Shown: piece by piece, positions 1 to 11,475 of the stretch | Numbering within the stretch: position 1 is the stretch's first letter | How the letters are laid out: every line of letters begins with the position of its first letter | Position numbers and translations under genes: made by a program | Notes under the pieces: generated by a model | The model's database searches: none | Told to the model about the DNA's origin: nothing | Seen by the model: the letters and a program-made list of their open reading frames with translations, nothing else | Origin: Mytilisepta virgata | Lineage: Eukaryota; Mollusca; Bivalvia; Mytilida; Mytilidae | DNA length: 64,000 nt | Assembly: GCA_028015205.1 (NCBI GenBank) | Contig: CM051517.1 | Location: 45,023,135-45,087,134 of the forward strand | Reading direction: 5' to 3'

Positions 1-824
1 GTCTATGCCATAATCTATGTATAATCTGCAACATTGTGGCGTCCAATTGTTTTGGGTCTTTTTTCTTGGGAGGGGGCAGAAGTTTAAGTTATCACAAGGT
101 ATTTTACTATGATCACTATGATATATAAATTATCATTTATAAATTATTTTGCATAGTTCCGTGTCACTAGTCTCTATTATCGTAAATTTATTGTGCACAT
201 AATGCATTAAAAATTTTTCCGTGGGCTTGAGGGCGAAGGTTTGAAAGCCACTTTAGCACAATATACTGAGCAATTAAATCTGAATGTAGAATACATGTAA
301 CCAAAATTCAGTGAGGGTAAATAGTTGACACCTTAAATTTAACAAAACTGGCATAATTTATCATTAATTGCCTATAAAAGTCAGCCATCACTAACTGATG
401 TTTTTGTAGTAACAGCTGTAGGTCAGATGTTGGAAACAGAAGATGTTATAACAACAGTAGGTTAAACAGAGGACAATGTGAGAAATCATACATTTAGCAT
501 TCATGTCAGCAAAGTATTCTTTTATGAACGAAAATTTCGTGGTTACATTGCAAGGAAGAAATACTCTACATTATTAATGTTCATGAACAGTGAACTATGT
601 TTCAACAAAGATTATCCTATCAGCCAAAAAACTGGGAAACCGTATTGTAAAAATGAAAATCGAAAGTATTGTTAAGCATGTGAATTTTTCATGTGTTGTC
701 GAATCTTCCATTAATGTTCTTTTGAACTGACAGTGTCTTCTTACATAATTATATATACCATGTATACGTCTGAACACTAACCCGGCACTGTCAAAAATCA
801 GATTTTAATACTGTCAAAATTTCT
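1..824. other. intergenic, nothing recognised
   Basis: AT-rich sequence without a convincing reading frame, splice-bounded exon or repeat I can name. The short open frames at 478-675 and 595-777 have no coding signature. Confidence 0.5.
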
Positions 825-915
825 CCGCCGTGGCGGGTCTGGAACTCACACCGCTGAGACACTACGGAACCTATTCGCCTGGCAGTAAGTCCAGAGCCCT
901 AATCCACTCTGATGT
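825..915 (-). repeat. tRNA-like remnant, probably a SINE head
   Basis: Read on the minus strand, the segment has a D-arm-like stretch (GTGGATTAGGGCTCTGGACT) followed about 40 nt later by a B-box-like GAGTTCCAGACCC. That is the order and spacing of an internal tRNA promoter. The cloverleaf is not intact and there is no clean acceptor stem, so it is better read as a decayed tRNA-derived SINE head than a working tRNA gene. No body or target duplication was identified. Confidence 0.35.
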
Positions 916-1470
916 ATTTGCATACGTCATTGACGTACAAAGTAGATATTCTAAAAAAAATATTTGACCTTACAGACCATGTAAAGTAAGGTAATTGTTA
1001 CATATGCATGAATACCTAGTAAACTGTTATTTTTATACTGTGAAAAATACTGTTTGTCCTGCACACAAGAGGATTCCAATCCAATTGATTTAAGATATAC
1101 ACGTATTGAAAAGATAATCAAACCTTTAAACAGACTAATCAAGTGATATAGTTACGATACTGTTGTCAAATCATCAAAGAGGCATTTTTTGGTATTAATA
1201 TTTATTCTAAAACCAGTTGTTGGCATGATACTGTTTATGTTCTTCTCGTATAATTTATGAAGGCATGATACTAAACCCCTAACGGTAGGGATTGTGGCTG
1301 ATTTTCTATATGATATAGACATAATCTTTCAATCAGTTTAATTGAGGTCTGGAGCTGACAGGTCAGTAACTGCTAGTAGTCCTTTGTTAATATATTAATT
1401 TCATCTGTTACCTTTTTTAACATCGGACTCTGAAATCTTTTGAACTGAGTTTTGCTGTGTGTATCACTGT
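916..1470. other. intergenic, nothing recognised
   Basis: AT-rich sequence with no supported gene, RNA or structured repeat. Confidence 0.45.
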
Positions 1471-1474
1471 GTGT

Positions 1475-1830
1475 TTGTTTGTTCCACATTGGCTAGAGGT
1501 AAAAGGGGGGGGAGTTGAGTCTCACAACACATGTTTAACCCCACCGCATTTTTGCGCCTGTCCCAAGTCAGGAACATCTAGCCTTTGTTAGTCTTGTGTG
1601 TTTTTGGAATTTTGGTTCATTTGTATGTTTCGGAGTTTAGTGTGCCGTCCATTTTGCTGAACTAGTATACATTATTGTTTAGGGGCCAGCTAAAGCCCGC
1701 ATCCAGCTGTGGGATTTTCCCGCTGCGTTGAAGACCCATTGGTAGCCTTGAGCTGTTTTCTGCTCTTTGGTCGGGTTGTTTCTATTTGACACATTCCACG
1801 TTTCCATTCTTTATTTTATTCCTCAAACCG
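1475..1830 (+). repeat. mussel retroelement-type 3' tail, sense copy
   Basis: This segment runs from CCACATTGGCTAGAGG to TTTGACACATTCC. I recognise it as a repeat very common in mussel DNA, probably the 3' untranslated tail of a retroelement. It matches the minus strand of 54168-54300 within this window; shared words include GGGCCAGCT, TTGAAGACC and GCTCTTTGGTC. A G9 run sits near 1504-1513. No coding part is attached, so this is a solo tail. Which class of element it belongs to cannot be settled here. Confidence 0.55.
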
Positions 1831-1985
1831 GCTTCAATAATCAAATCTTACAGTATTGATGAATTTTATAAATCTTTTTTTTTCATATTCAATAACCTGT
1901 TTTAATAACGCAATTGTATAGTTCCTCCACAGCAAAAGTAATTGGTTCATAATGCTTGAGATATCAGAATAATTTATTTTTGTAG

Positions 1986-2167
1986 GCGAGATCAAAGAAA
2001 CAATTACATACGAAAATACTATAAATCCTGTATCTGACGAAAGATCTGTCTCGGGATCTATCTGGCTTTTTTTTTTTTATAATAATCATGATTCTATGCA
2101 GTCGTCTATATGGGACAACAATGAAATTGATTCTTCTCTGTTTAATGATCCAATTTTGTTCAACATT
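1986..2167 (+). CDS. candidate internal exon
   Basis: An open frame runs from 1973 to a stop at 2190-2192. Inside it, 1986-2167 is bounded by a T-rich acceptor (TTTATTTTTGTAG ending at 1985) and a strong donor (GTAAGTAAG from 2168). The 60-residue translation is acidic and polar, containing EIKETITYENTINPVSDE and SIWDNNEIDSSLFNDP, which looks more like protein than the surrounding AT-rich noise. Entry is in phase 1 and exit in phase 0. A second acceptor (ATTCTATGCAG at 2101) after an 11-T run would give a 66-nt alternative exon in the same frame. I do not recognise the protein and see no flanking exons, so this is a prediction from splice sites and composition. Confidence 0.3.
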
Positions 2168-2192
2168 GTAAGTAAGTATAGTCTCTGTTTCT

Positions 2193-4885
2193 AATTAGCG
2201 ATGGGTGTTATTTTATATTATATTGTTTTAGTTAAAAAGAAAATGTCAGTCCATGCTTTTCATCTAAGAATCAATATTTTCATTTATTTATGTTTCAGAA
2301 ATACAATATTCATAAAAATTAAAAAATAATAAAAGAAAATATGATGACTTCAAAGTTATGATACCATAACATAAGTGCTACCTGCCTGTTATGTAAAATG
2401 CCAGAATTTGTACATTTAGTTATTACCTTGTCTATTATGTCATCAAGTGAACAAAATTGTCATTAAAATGAAATTATCACGATAGCAATAAACAATTAAC
2501 AACACTTCAATCTTTAAAGACGTCCCTAACGAATAATGATTGTCTCAATCTATAGATACATTACTATGAACATTTCTTTTTACACCATATGTTACAATAA
2601 AACATGTAAATGAAAAAAAATAACCACAATTTCAATTTCTGCAAAAAGGAAAATACAATAATTATGTTACAAAATGCTACTAAATAGAAAACACGATGTA
2701 TTCGTATATATACTTTTGAAAACCATTTGATGTATTGCCATAATGATTATACATGTTTTATGTCTGTGAACCACATTTTGAAATTTAATAAAATAGAATG
2801 AATGTTATAATTAGAATCGAAAATAATGCCCGTAACAACTTGGGAGTATTCATTTCTTCTATTCTGGTTCAATCCAGAGCACCTCCAGAAGTGATGTACA
2901 ATCGAACGGAAACGGATTACTACTGGAGATCCCGTGTCTTCTGGAGTGCGTCGGAAGACCTCCAGAATTGTGAAAAAATCTTTTTCAAAGGCTTTCCATG
3001 AACTTTTATTTTATTATTAGAGTTTAGGATTTTCTTTGCAAAAATGGAGGTATCTCTAATAGAAATGCTTATGGAAGAGGGTGATGAGGGTGACAACGAC
3101 TGTTGAAGTTCCTGCCACTCTGAAAGTCACTTGATCTATCAATGGAAAATCAAGGAAATGGTGAGCTATCAAAAAGGGCATAAAGCGACCTAAATGTCCA
3201 AAATACACAAGCCGAAAATAACCCAAATACAAATGGTAACAAAAAAAAAAATCAAAGTAAAAAGTGAAGATTACCCAACGTTTCGGCCAATATCGCCTTG
3301 ATCACGAGCATAAAAAATGAAAATTTAAAAAGGAATTGACTCTTGGAAACCCAGAGCAAGACTGTAAATAACGTTACGCTTGATTGGTCAAAAGGTATGT
3401 ACATTTGTCGACGGCGCGATTTGATTGGTTTAAAAGCATTGGAAGTTGAGACCTTCAACAGGTTATCTCACACTGAAAATGGCCTTTTACAAAGAAGAAA
3501 AGCGTAAAGTCATAGTTGACTCAGTGTATGTCGTCTGCTACGAAAGGTATTACTTTTTCTGTTTTGATTCTAAGCGAGCATTGGTTGATTGTTTCGGCCT
3601 TCACATTTTCGGCATTGGGACCTGCTACTGAGACATAAATCGTTGTAATGTACACATATATAGTGAATCAAAATTAGTATCAGAGTTAGATATATATAAA
3701 AGTTTGCCTCAGCAGTACTGTTCGATGCCAAAATTTTAAGTGCCCTCAATCCAGTCTTTGATTTCATACGCTGATTGCAAAACAAAAATATTGATCTTTT
3801 ATCGAGTGGTTTAGTCAACAAATATGCCAAATTTCTCTCAGGCATTTTTTAATTTAAACTTTTTGGCTTTTCCCACTACAAGTTAGAAATAAATTTTAGA
3901 AATGCACATCAATTTTCCTTTTCAGATACAACTCTATGGATTCATCCCAAATCAGTCTTTGTCGATCAACAACAGGACAAAATGTTATGGAATTATGTTC
4001 AATTCTCATGTTATTTTGAAATTTGGGTCATTGTCAAAAGCAATTAGTATTCTAATGACCACTCTGTTAATATCAACTCGAGCTAATGACCCTCGTAGAT
4101 TTCATAAGAAATACGTAGTATTGAGTATTAGATATTTCCTTGTAGGATTGCTGATGTCATAGCCAAACAAGTGCATAATTAATCAATTAAATTGACACTT
4201 TAGGGAAAGAACCGATGGAAGTATGGGTTATACTAGATAACATAGGACGTACATTTTGTAAGTGGGAGTTTATATGTTCTCCTATATTTCATAACAAGCT
4301 TAACAAGAACCATTATGGAATTAGTTGTTAACGGAACAACCATTTGATTTTTTTCGGACGGAAGGAAGAAAATTTTAAAAAAATAAGACGACTGAATATC
4401 ACCTACAAGTAGAATTAAATGATATAATTTTCTGAGAAAAAAATTGGGCGCGCCTAAGCTCTGAAATAAAAAAAAATCGGCTGCGATTTCATTTGGTATT
4501 TTAACTATTTCAAAAATGAAATTACCCGACAAATACATGTATTTAAAGGTCATCTATACCAATTGTTTGTGCACATACATGTATATAACTAAACACCATT
4601 TTTTGACAGAAGGAAAATTTTAAAACAAAATAATGTTCATGTAATTACATTGTAGTACCAGTATTTCGATGTTATGTGCTATCAATGAAAAGAAAAGAGC
4701 TTAACTTATATAGTTAATAATCTTAAGCCAAATCACGTTCAATTACTAACACATCAATGAAAAAGTATTGTTATTTCATGCAATATACATGTATGTGTAT
4801 CAAGTTTCCAAAATTGAGTATGCATTTGGTTTTGTCTACAAAGGTTTCCACTGCAACAGTTTTCGTTATAAATATATTCGAACTT
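2193..4885. other. intergenic with minor repeat traces
   Basis: No supported gene. An A11 run at about 3241-3251 precedes CCAACGTTTCGGCCAATATCGCC, a word reminiscent of sequence near Penelope-type retroelement ends. AACAACCATTTGATTT near 4333 resembles one terminus of the TTA-duplicating MITE at 36090, but no partner end was found. An ATG in good context at 3479, with a possible donor at 3547, is listed among the rejected items. Confidence 0.4.
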
Positions 4886-4894
4886 AATATACAT

Positions 4895-5163
4895 TAGACT
4901 TGCTACAATTCCCTTTCTTTCCCTTTCTTTTATTTCTTTCTTACTAATTTATATGTTTACTGATAACTGCCAGTATACTGATTGCCCTTGGAATGTTAAT
5001 ATCCAAGTTATAGCAGTAAAATTGTTAAAGGGGCAAAATTGAAAAAAAATAATAAGGAAGGGACATGTGTCAGTATAATGTTAATCTCCTAGTTATAGCA
5101 GTAAAATTGTTAAAGGGGCAAAATTGAAAAAAAATAATAAGGAAGGGACATGTAGCAAGTCTA
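4895..5163. mobile_element. 269-bp TIR element (MITE) with 9-bp target duplication
   Basis: The ends are the perfect 12-bp inverted repeat TAGACTTGCTAC / GTAGCAAGTCTA, with imperfect matching for about 10 bp further inward (CCCTT / AAGGG). Flanking both ends is the identical 9-mer AATATACAT (4886-4894 and 5164-5172), a perfect target-site duplication. There is no coding capacity. The 9-bp duplication is typical of Mutator-like elements, and 8 bp would suggest hAT, so the superfamily is left open. Confidence 0.8.
4990..5152 (+). repeat. 85-bp tandem duplication inside the MITE
   Basis: AGTTATAGCAGTAAAATTG recurs at 5006 and 5091. From there the two copies are nearly identical through GGGGCAAAATTG, A-rich sequence and GGAAGGGACATGT. 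The duplication makes up most of the interior of the surrounding TIR element. Confidence 0.8.
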
Positions 5164-5172
5164 AATATACAT

Positions 5173-7242
5173 GAATATCATTAAATGGAAAACAATCCTT
5201 TGACTTATTTATGAATCACATGATAAAGATGTTTTACATGTATCATTTTATTTAATAAAAATAAAATTTAATCTAAAATATTTTTAATACAGTTAATACA
5301 AAATAAATCTAAACAGTTGGTAGAAAATTCTTTAAATCAATATGCAGATTGTATTATATATGAAATTACAGAAATGTAGGGCTAAAATCGGAAAGCAAAG
5401 AACTCGTACCAATACGTACTCAATTAATATAATGTTACGTTTACTCTATGAAGTATCGTTTTGAATTTTTCAATATAGGGTACCTTTTCTCAATTGCAAA
5501 GCCCGTGGATATTAGGAGTTACACGTATATCCTTATGCATGGATTTTTGTTTTTGCACTTGTTGAAAAGTAACGCGTTAAATGAATTTCTATTTAGTGAA
5601 TGGAATGGCACCTTAGTTGCACACAATTTCAATCTTTGTTATTTTATTGATTGTGTTATCAGTTTTGGGTTTTTGACAAAGTATACCTATTTAGGTTACA
5701 TGTATGTACGACCCTCCAGATGTAATGTATCAATAATTGCTTAATTGTCTATTGTAAATTAACGCCTACAAAGTCACTAATATTCTGTTTTGAAAATTGA
5801 TTTATTTCAATTTGCAGAATCTATAAAACCCCAGTTTTGCAAAAGCAATAAACGTCCTTGTAATGTTTAAAACATATCACCGTACGTGTTTTTTTACAAC
5901 ATTTTCATCAATAAAGTCGAAGTACAAATGCTGTTCAGAGAGATCTCTCTGAATCTTTATAGTCTTAATTATTGGAGAACAAAGTTTCTTGTCTTGTTTA
6001 ATGTAGATCCATCATTATTTTTCAGTAATGAAGCTGGTATTTCTAAATTGCAACATGCTTTTTATGTTTATGGTGCAAAGTAAGTTTGCCGAAATATTAA
6101 ATTTGTTACTTTTGTTGTTGTTTTTCATTGTCTTTTCTATCTGAATTTTAAAGCAGATTTTTAAGTACCTAAGTAGGTTGTAACATTCTATAATGCCAAT
6201 ATTAATAGACTACGCATTCATATATCGTCAAACTGAAATTCTTATGTTAACAAAAGCCATAAAAGGGCAGTGGCATGAACTAGAGAGATACTTTTAAAAC
6301 AGCTAATTGCTATATGATTAGGTTATTCATCTAAATACCGGGAGACAGTGATTTTTTCGGGGCTTACGTCAGTAACTGAGTATGCATCTTCATCAATCAG
6401 TTCACTTAAATATTCCTTCCTGAACGGAAAGTTCCCCTCGCTTTTAAAGACGCACATCCCATTATTTTCACTTAACCAACTGTGGTTTTTCTAGATATGT
6501 TATTCTGTTATGGGAAACGGAAACAAACCTACATGTATACGATCGTTTCTTCCTGGTTTGGGTACATAGCATTTGATATTGTTTTCTCAATTGTCAACTA
6601 ACGTCATATTTCTTTGTTTATACGAAGTCGAATTTACATGTAAATTGATTTTATTGATAATGCATTTAAATCCGTCAGCAGTAATAGTACCAGGATTCTT
6701 CCATTTTTTGAAAAAACATTATTTTCCGAAAACAATTAAACATAAATACTAATTATTGCTTTTTTCACAAATTTAAAATTACAACATCAAAGGGTTTAAA
6801 TTATCCCCCAGACTAGCATCTAAGAAGACAACGGTTCATGGACAATTAATACGGGAAATTACGCCCGATGCCTCGTACCTTTACCTATTTCACGACAAAA
6901 TAATTTGATGTTGGAGTAATGATGCAGAAAATTACTAGAACGGTACAAAATTATGGAGGAATGATTACGTAACTTCCTGCTTTTATATAAGTTACATGTG
7001 TACATGTACCTGTGTTTCAGATTGACATGCAAAGTAAATATTTTACCTTGTTCATCTTTAAAAAAAATTTTTTATCAATAGGAAATACGCATTAACTTGC
7101 GTATCGAAAAGTTTCGTTATATGTGAAGTAAGAATCGTGTTCAAATCTGAAAAACACGCCTTTATGTAGTTTTTTGTTTCAAAGATACAGACTGAGATTA
7201 AACGTGAAAATGAGAACGTTTAAGAAAGCATTAGACAATATT
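5173..7242. other. intergenic, nothing firmly supported
   Basis: Open frames at 5448-5744 and 5886-6083 are hydrophobic and AT-biased without a recognisable domain. A good-looking acceptor (ATTTATTTCAATTTGCAG ending at 5817) is followed by stops in all three frames within about 50 nt and no strong donor, so I do not call an exon. Confidence 0.4.
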
Positions 7243-7254
7243 TTTGAATTAGGA

Positions 7255-7537
7255 CCGCCTCGGTGGTCTCGCGGTAGCGTGCTCGCCCCGATTGCGGAAG
7301 GTCGATGGTTCAATCCCCGGCCGGGTCAAATCAAAGACATTAAAATTGGTATTTGGCTGGTGAGGTGATATGTCTTCCTGCGGATTTTTACCTCGCACGT
7401 TAAAATCCGGATTAGCGTGTCCGCGTCTAGTACAAAGCAGGGTTCATATTCATGCATGTATCGTATTAACATGTTCTCGTCCTGATGTGCATTAAATGGT
7501 TGCCACTGGACGTTAAACAATAATTCATCCATGCATC
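7255..7537 (+). repeat. tRNA-derived SINE, shorter copy
   Basis: The head carries RNA polymerase III A-box-like (GGTAGCGTGCTCGCC) and B-box-like (GGTTCAATCCCC) elements in a tRNA-like arrangement. The body contains ATCAAAGACATTAAAATTGG, and the 3' end contains TGCCACTGGACGTTAAACAA. It is the same family as the copy at 9307-9665 but lacks about 76 nt of the body after the head. Flanks TTTGAATTAGGA (7243-7254) and TTTCAATTAGGA (7538-7549) form a 12-bp target duplication with one mismatch. Such elements have no protein and depend on a LINE. The type is one I associate with bivalves; family name not assigned. Confidence 0.8.
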
Positions 7538-7549
7538 TTTCAATTAGGA

Positions 7550-9293
7550 TTGTCATTAGTTCTAAGATATAATTTCTGAGTAGACATCGAATATGCATTT
7601 CATTGATACAAGAATATATTATAATACAAATTGTTAGCTTTATACACATTAACATCGAAATGTAGTTCAAATGAATCAAACGTTTGCCCGAAGCCGACAT
7701 TATTGAAAACCAATACAATATCAAAAAGTTTAAAGAACAGCAGAAATGACATCACTAAAAAAACATGTTTAGGACAGTATTAATTAATTTAATACACTTG
7801 GGAGATACTCTTCCAATAAACAGTCAGCGGTTGTTTTCAAGCATGAATTTAGTGAGAATATTGAAATATTAAAACCAAAGAAGGTGAAATTTGTAAAACG
7901 TTTTCAGTAAATAAATAAAAGGTTAATCTGGTGTTCCTATTATTGTAGGTGTGATAAGGTATCAATATATTTTTGCTGTAATCGTTAAAACAGTAAACTC
8001 ACACAAAGTGATAGCTCTGTTGTCTTCTCAAATTTGTTACCGCACATTAACACGATTAAGACCAATTAGTTTTCCACAAACAGAAGATGGTGAAAGCATG
8101 GTCAAATAACAAAATATCTCGATGAATACTTTTACATACAGTGATATTTCTGTTTTTTTTTTGTGTTGATTTTTGTAGGTTCTGTTCATGATTGACAAGG
8201 TTATTCTTTCAGCGTGGCATGTACATGTATGACGGAAATCATCTAGGAGCTTTAAGAAAAAGAAGAGCAACTACAAAATCCTTAAATATACACGTGGCAA
8301 ATGTTCAACTACTGGAACAGCACCTTTTCTGAATACACATATTCATGTGTGTAGTACATGAAGAAAGCTGTTGTACCCATTGATGGTTCAAGACAGTTCC
8401 CGTACGAGTACTAGTTTTTAAAATGTACTTTTATACTAAATTTCAATTGGAGCTATTACAAATGTGTAATTGAAGGTGACAGAACCAATTACACAAAATA
8501 TATAATTTTAAAAAACAATCAACAAATGCTGTCTTTTTTAATTTGTAAGTTTTCTTAAAACCCATGGAAATTGTAATTTCATAAGAAAAGTATATTAAGG
8601 TTTAATTACCCTCATGACATATTTCTGCAAACTGGGCATATTTTCTAAAATAACAAAAAACAAAAACAAAAAACAAAAAAACAATTCATATAAATTTAAA
8701 TTAAAAACGACTGGTTTCCAACATTACGGAATGGCGATCAAATATAATCATAACATGATACAGAAACATTATCAATATTCGTAACTGATTACAAACAATG
8801 TTTTTTTTTCTCTGTGTAATCTACTATTTTTACTGTTGTCTCGAAGCGACAATCGTCCAAAAACGTTGATATCACAAGAACGTAGAGGCGTAGCAATGTT
8901 ATTTATGATCGGTTACGAATATTATCACTACCATGTTCTGATTCTAAGGAATTTTGAATTCATACATTGTACGTGTAGAAACTTTTTACAAGGCAAATAC
9001 ATGTATGAGCTGAAATATACAAATATTATCAGGTATTTTGCTATTATAAAATAATAGATACAATGATTGAATATACGAAAACCACTGCTTAACAAATCTG
9101 TGTGTCAATTTGCACACAAAACCGGTATGTATAAAAGAAAAGAAAGAAACCCCAAAGAACAAAATATTATAGATAAAAGATTTAATTACCATTATTTTTT
9201 CTTGAACATTGCAATGAAAGAAATACAATAGTATAGTAAGAAAGAAATACTGGAAAGAATTATCAATTAAAGGTCAAATTTAAGTTAGAACAG
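7550..9293. other. intergenic, nothing recognised
   Basis: AT-rich sequence without a supported gene. Open frames at 8037-8270 and 8836-9228 are short, overlap on opposite strands and look random. Homopolymer-rich stretch (A/C tracts) near 8650-8690. Confidence 0.45.
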
Positions 9294-9306
9294 TCAAATG
9301 CATTGA

Positions 9307-9665
9307 ACCGTCTCGGTGGTCTTGTGGTAGCGTGCTCGCCTCAAGTGCGGAACGTCGCGGATTCGATACCCGGCCGGGTCAAACCAAAGACATTAAAATT
9401 GGTATTTACTGGTTGTCCGCCTGGCACGCTTTATCTGGGAGTAAGAGCAAAGATCTGTTGGTCGGCTAGGAGTCAGTAAATGTGTCCGAGTGGGGTGATA
9501 TGTTTTCCTGCGAACAGTTACCTCGTGAGCTAGCACATTAATAATCCAGCTAGCGTGTCGGTCTAGTATAAAGCAGGGATCATATTCATTAACATACATG
9601 TTCTCGTCCTGATATGCACCTGGCTGCCACTGGGCGTTAAACAACAATTCATCCACCATCCATCA
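9307..9665 (+). repeat. tRNA-derived SINE, full-length copy
   Basis: Same head, body and tail as the 7255-7537 SINE, with the complete body (359 bp). A-box GGTAGCGTGCTCGCC, B-box GGATTCGATACCC, tail GGGCGTTAAACAACAATTC followed by a short (CCATC)n-like end. It is flanked by a perfect 13-bp direct repeat TCAAATGCATTGA (9294-9306 and 9666-9678). The perfect duplication shows insertion by target-primed reverse transcription and suggests a younger insertion than the neighbouring copy. Confidence 0.9.
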
Positions 9666-11194
9666 TCAAATGCATTGATAGTTTTCCACTCCATTCAATT
9701 GTAAAGTATTTTGTACATATTCTAATTCTATACTATGTCATGTATGTTTCAAGTATTTCTCGTTAACAATCTTAAAAATGGATATAATATATACATGCTA
9801 ATATCATCGTAAAATATGTTAAACAATTAAATTCTAATTTACAGAATGCGATATCGGCGATGAAAACAGCTTATAGCTCTATTCACTTGAAATGATTAAA
9901 TGCAATATGCAAAGAAACGTTTATATGTGAACAAAACATCAAAAGTTCGTAAGAAACGAGCCATTACCATCGATTGTTAAATTGTTTAAATCGCCCAGTC
10001 TTGATTTTGCCTGACATTTCAGAATTGTGAATATTAATACAGCCAAGATTACACAAAACAAATGGTCTTTTAAGATCAAAAGTGTAATAATACACATGTA
10101 GAAAATCTCGTATTTGCATATACTGGCTTTTAAGGGTTGATTGTATTCACCAATGGGTCAGGGTAAATAAAGTTAATTGTTTTTATATCAAGAATAGTTT
10201 AGGATATTCAATAGTCGACGTCATATTTTATGACCCATTTTGTAACATGTATGTTCATGGATAATTCTCATGTCCAACACTAACGTAATAATCAGTTCAT
10301 CATAATTACAAGATTAGAATTTTTATATCAAAACTTATTATAAAAATTACGATAACTCCGTGGTATTACATACTATAATGAACCAACCTTTACAATAAGC
10401 TACAGTGTATACCCTAGAGCTTTCAAGCCATGAATTCTACAGTTCTGCGTTATAATTTTGTATAAAGCGATCCGATTTTTTTCCAGAACACTAAAATGCA
10501 CTAAATAAACCAAATGCAAAATTACGTACCCTGTTTCTTGGGCCAAGGGAAAACTAATATAAGTAGAAAAAGTTGAACGATACTCTCTAATTTTTTGACC
10601 ACATAGCCACTGAAAATCTTATCCTTAAGTAACAGAGTATCAGATGAGTGAGAAGGAAAATTGCATAGCCTGAAGGCAGAGGCAAATAACAAAGAAGTTT
10701 AATTCCAAAGAAGAGAATTAAAAGTTAACTAAATTAATCTTTTGAAATAAAGGACAACAATATAAAAGCAAGATGAATGTTTGTTCTATTTCTAATCCCT
10801 AGATGTTTTCTTGTAAACTAAGCATTCTCCCATTTGTTATGTATGAATATATATGTTCTTGTACATGTATAAGAACTAAAATATCATGACAAATGAATGG
10901 ATACTGTACAGATGAAACAAGGAGTATACAACAGAATTAGAACAGAGCACGTAGCTTTATTCGTAAATGTGACAAAAATATTTATTGTTAAAAGTCTACT
11001 ATAAGGTAACGTAACTATTGTTTTTATTGACGTTAACACTTGTGTAGAACCATCATCCCGAGACAACAACAGTTCAACGTTATAGGAGGTTATGCACAAT
11101 ACAAATCTTGTTTGTCACCATTTACTAATACTGGTACTGTTTCTCCTTTGATTGTATTTTACCTGCTTCAAAGCCTTAGTCTACTGTGAAGCAG

Positions 11195-11264
11195 TTGAAT
11201 GTCCAACGTACATCAAAAACTGGTTTCTTGGTGAAAAACCATTTTGCTAAAATGTTGGACATTC
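11195..11264. repeat. nested hairpin
   Basis: GAATGTCCAAC (about 11197-11207) is matched by its reverse complement GTTGGACATTC (about 11253-11263). The loop contains a second inverted pair, TGGTTT ... AAACCA. It may be a small foldback element or RNA hairpin; no function is implied. Confidence 0.6.
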
Positions 11265-11293
11265 CAAACAATGATCAGGCATATCCTGAAAGT

Positions 11294-11475
11294 CAACAGG
11301 ATTCAAACATTTGAAGCAATTGTTGCAATCGTTCAACCAAGTCTCATTTGTATATCTATGATTGGTGTCATTTGTTAGGCAACATCAACAGGATTCAAAC
11401 TTTTGGAAGCAAAATTAGCACGCGTTTAACTAAGTCTCGTTTGTACGTGTTGATGTTATATGTAAGGCAAACTTC
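11294..11475 (+). repeat. diverged 92-bp tandem duplication
   Basis: CAACAGGATTCAAAC begins copies at 11294 and 11386. The copies also share AAGTCTC.TTTGTA and a TAAGGCAA-like end, with substitutions and small indels between them. Confidence 0.6.

Noticed and set aside
3479..3546. ATG in good context (GAAAATGG), 22 codons (MAFYKEEKRKVIVDSVYVVC...) and a possible donor AAAG|GTATTA
   Set aside because: The donor is weak, no compatible downstream exon was found, and the frame lies next to repeat-like sequence. Chance is the simpler explanation.
5800..6083. Possible exon between a good acceptor at 5817 and GTAAGT near 6081
   Set aside because: Stops in all three frames soon after the acceptor; the frame reaching the donor has no link to it.
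7255..7330. Possible tRNA gene from A- and B-box similarity
   Set aside because: No closed acceptor stem or anticodon arm, a shared SINE body follows, and a second copy has a target duplication. It is a SINE head.
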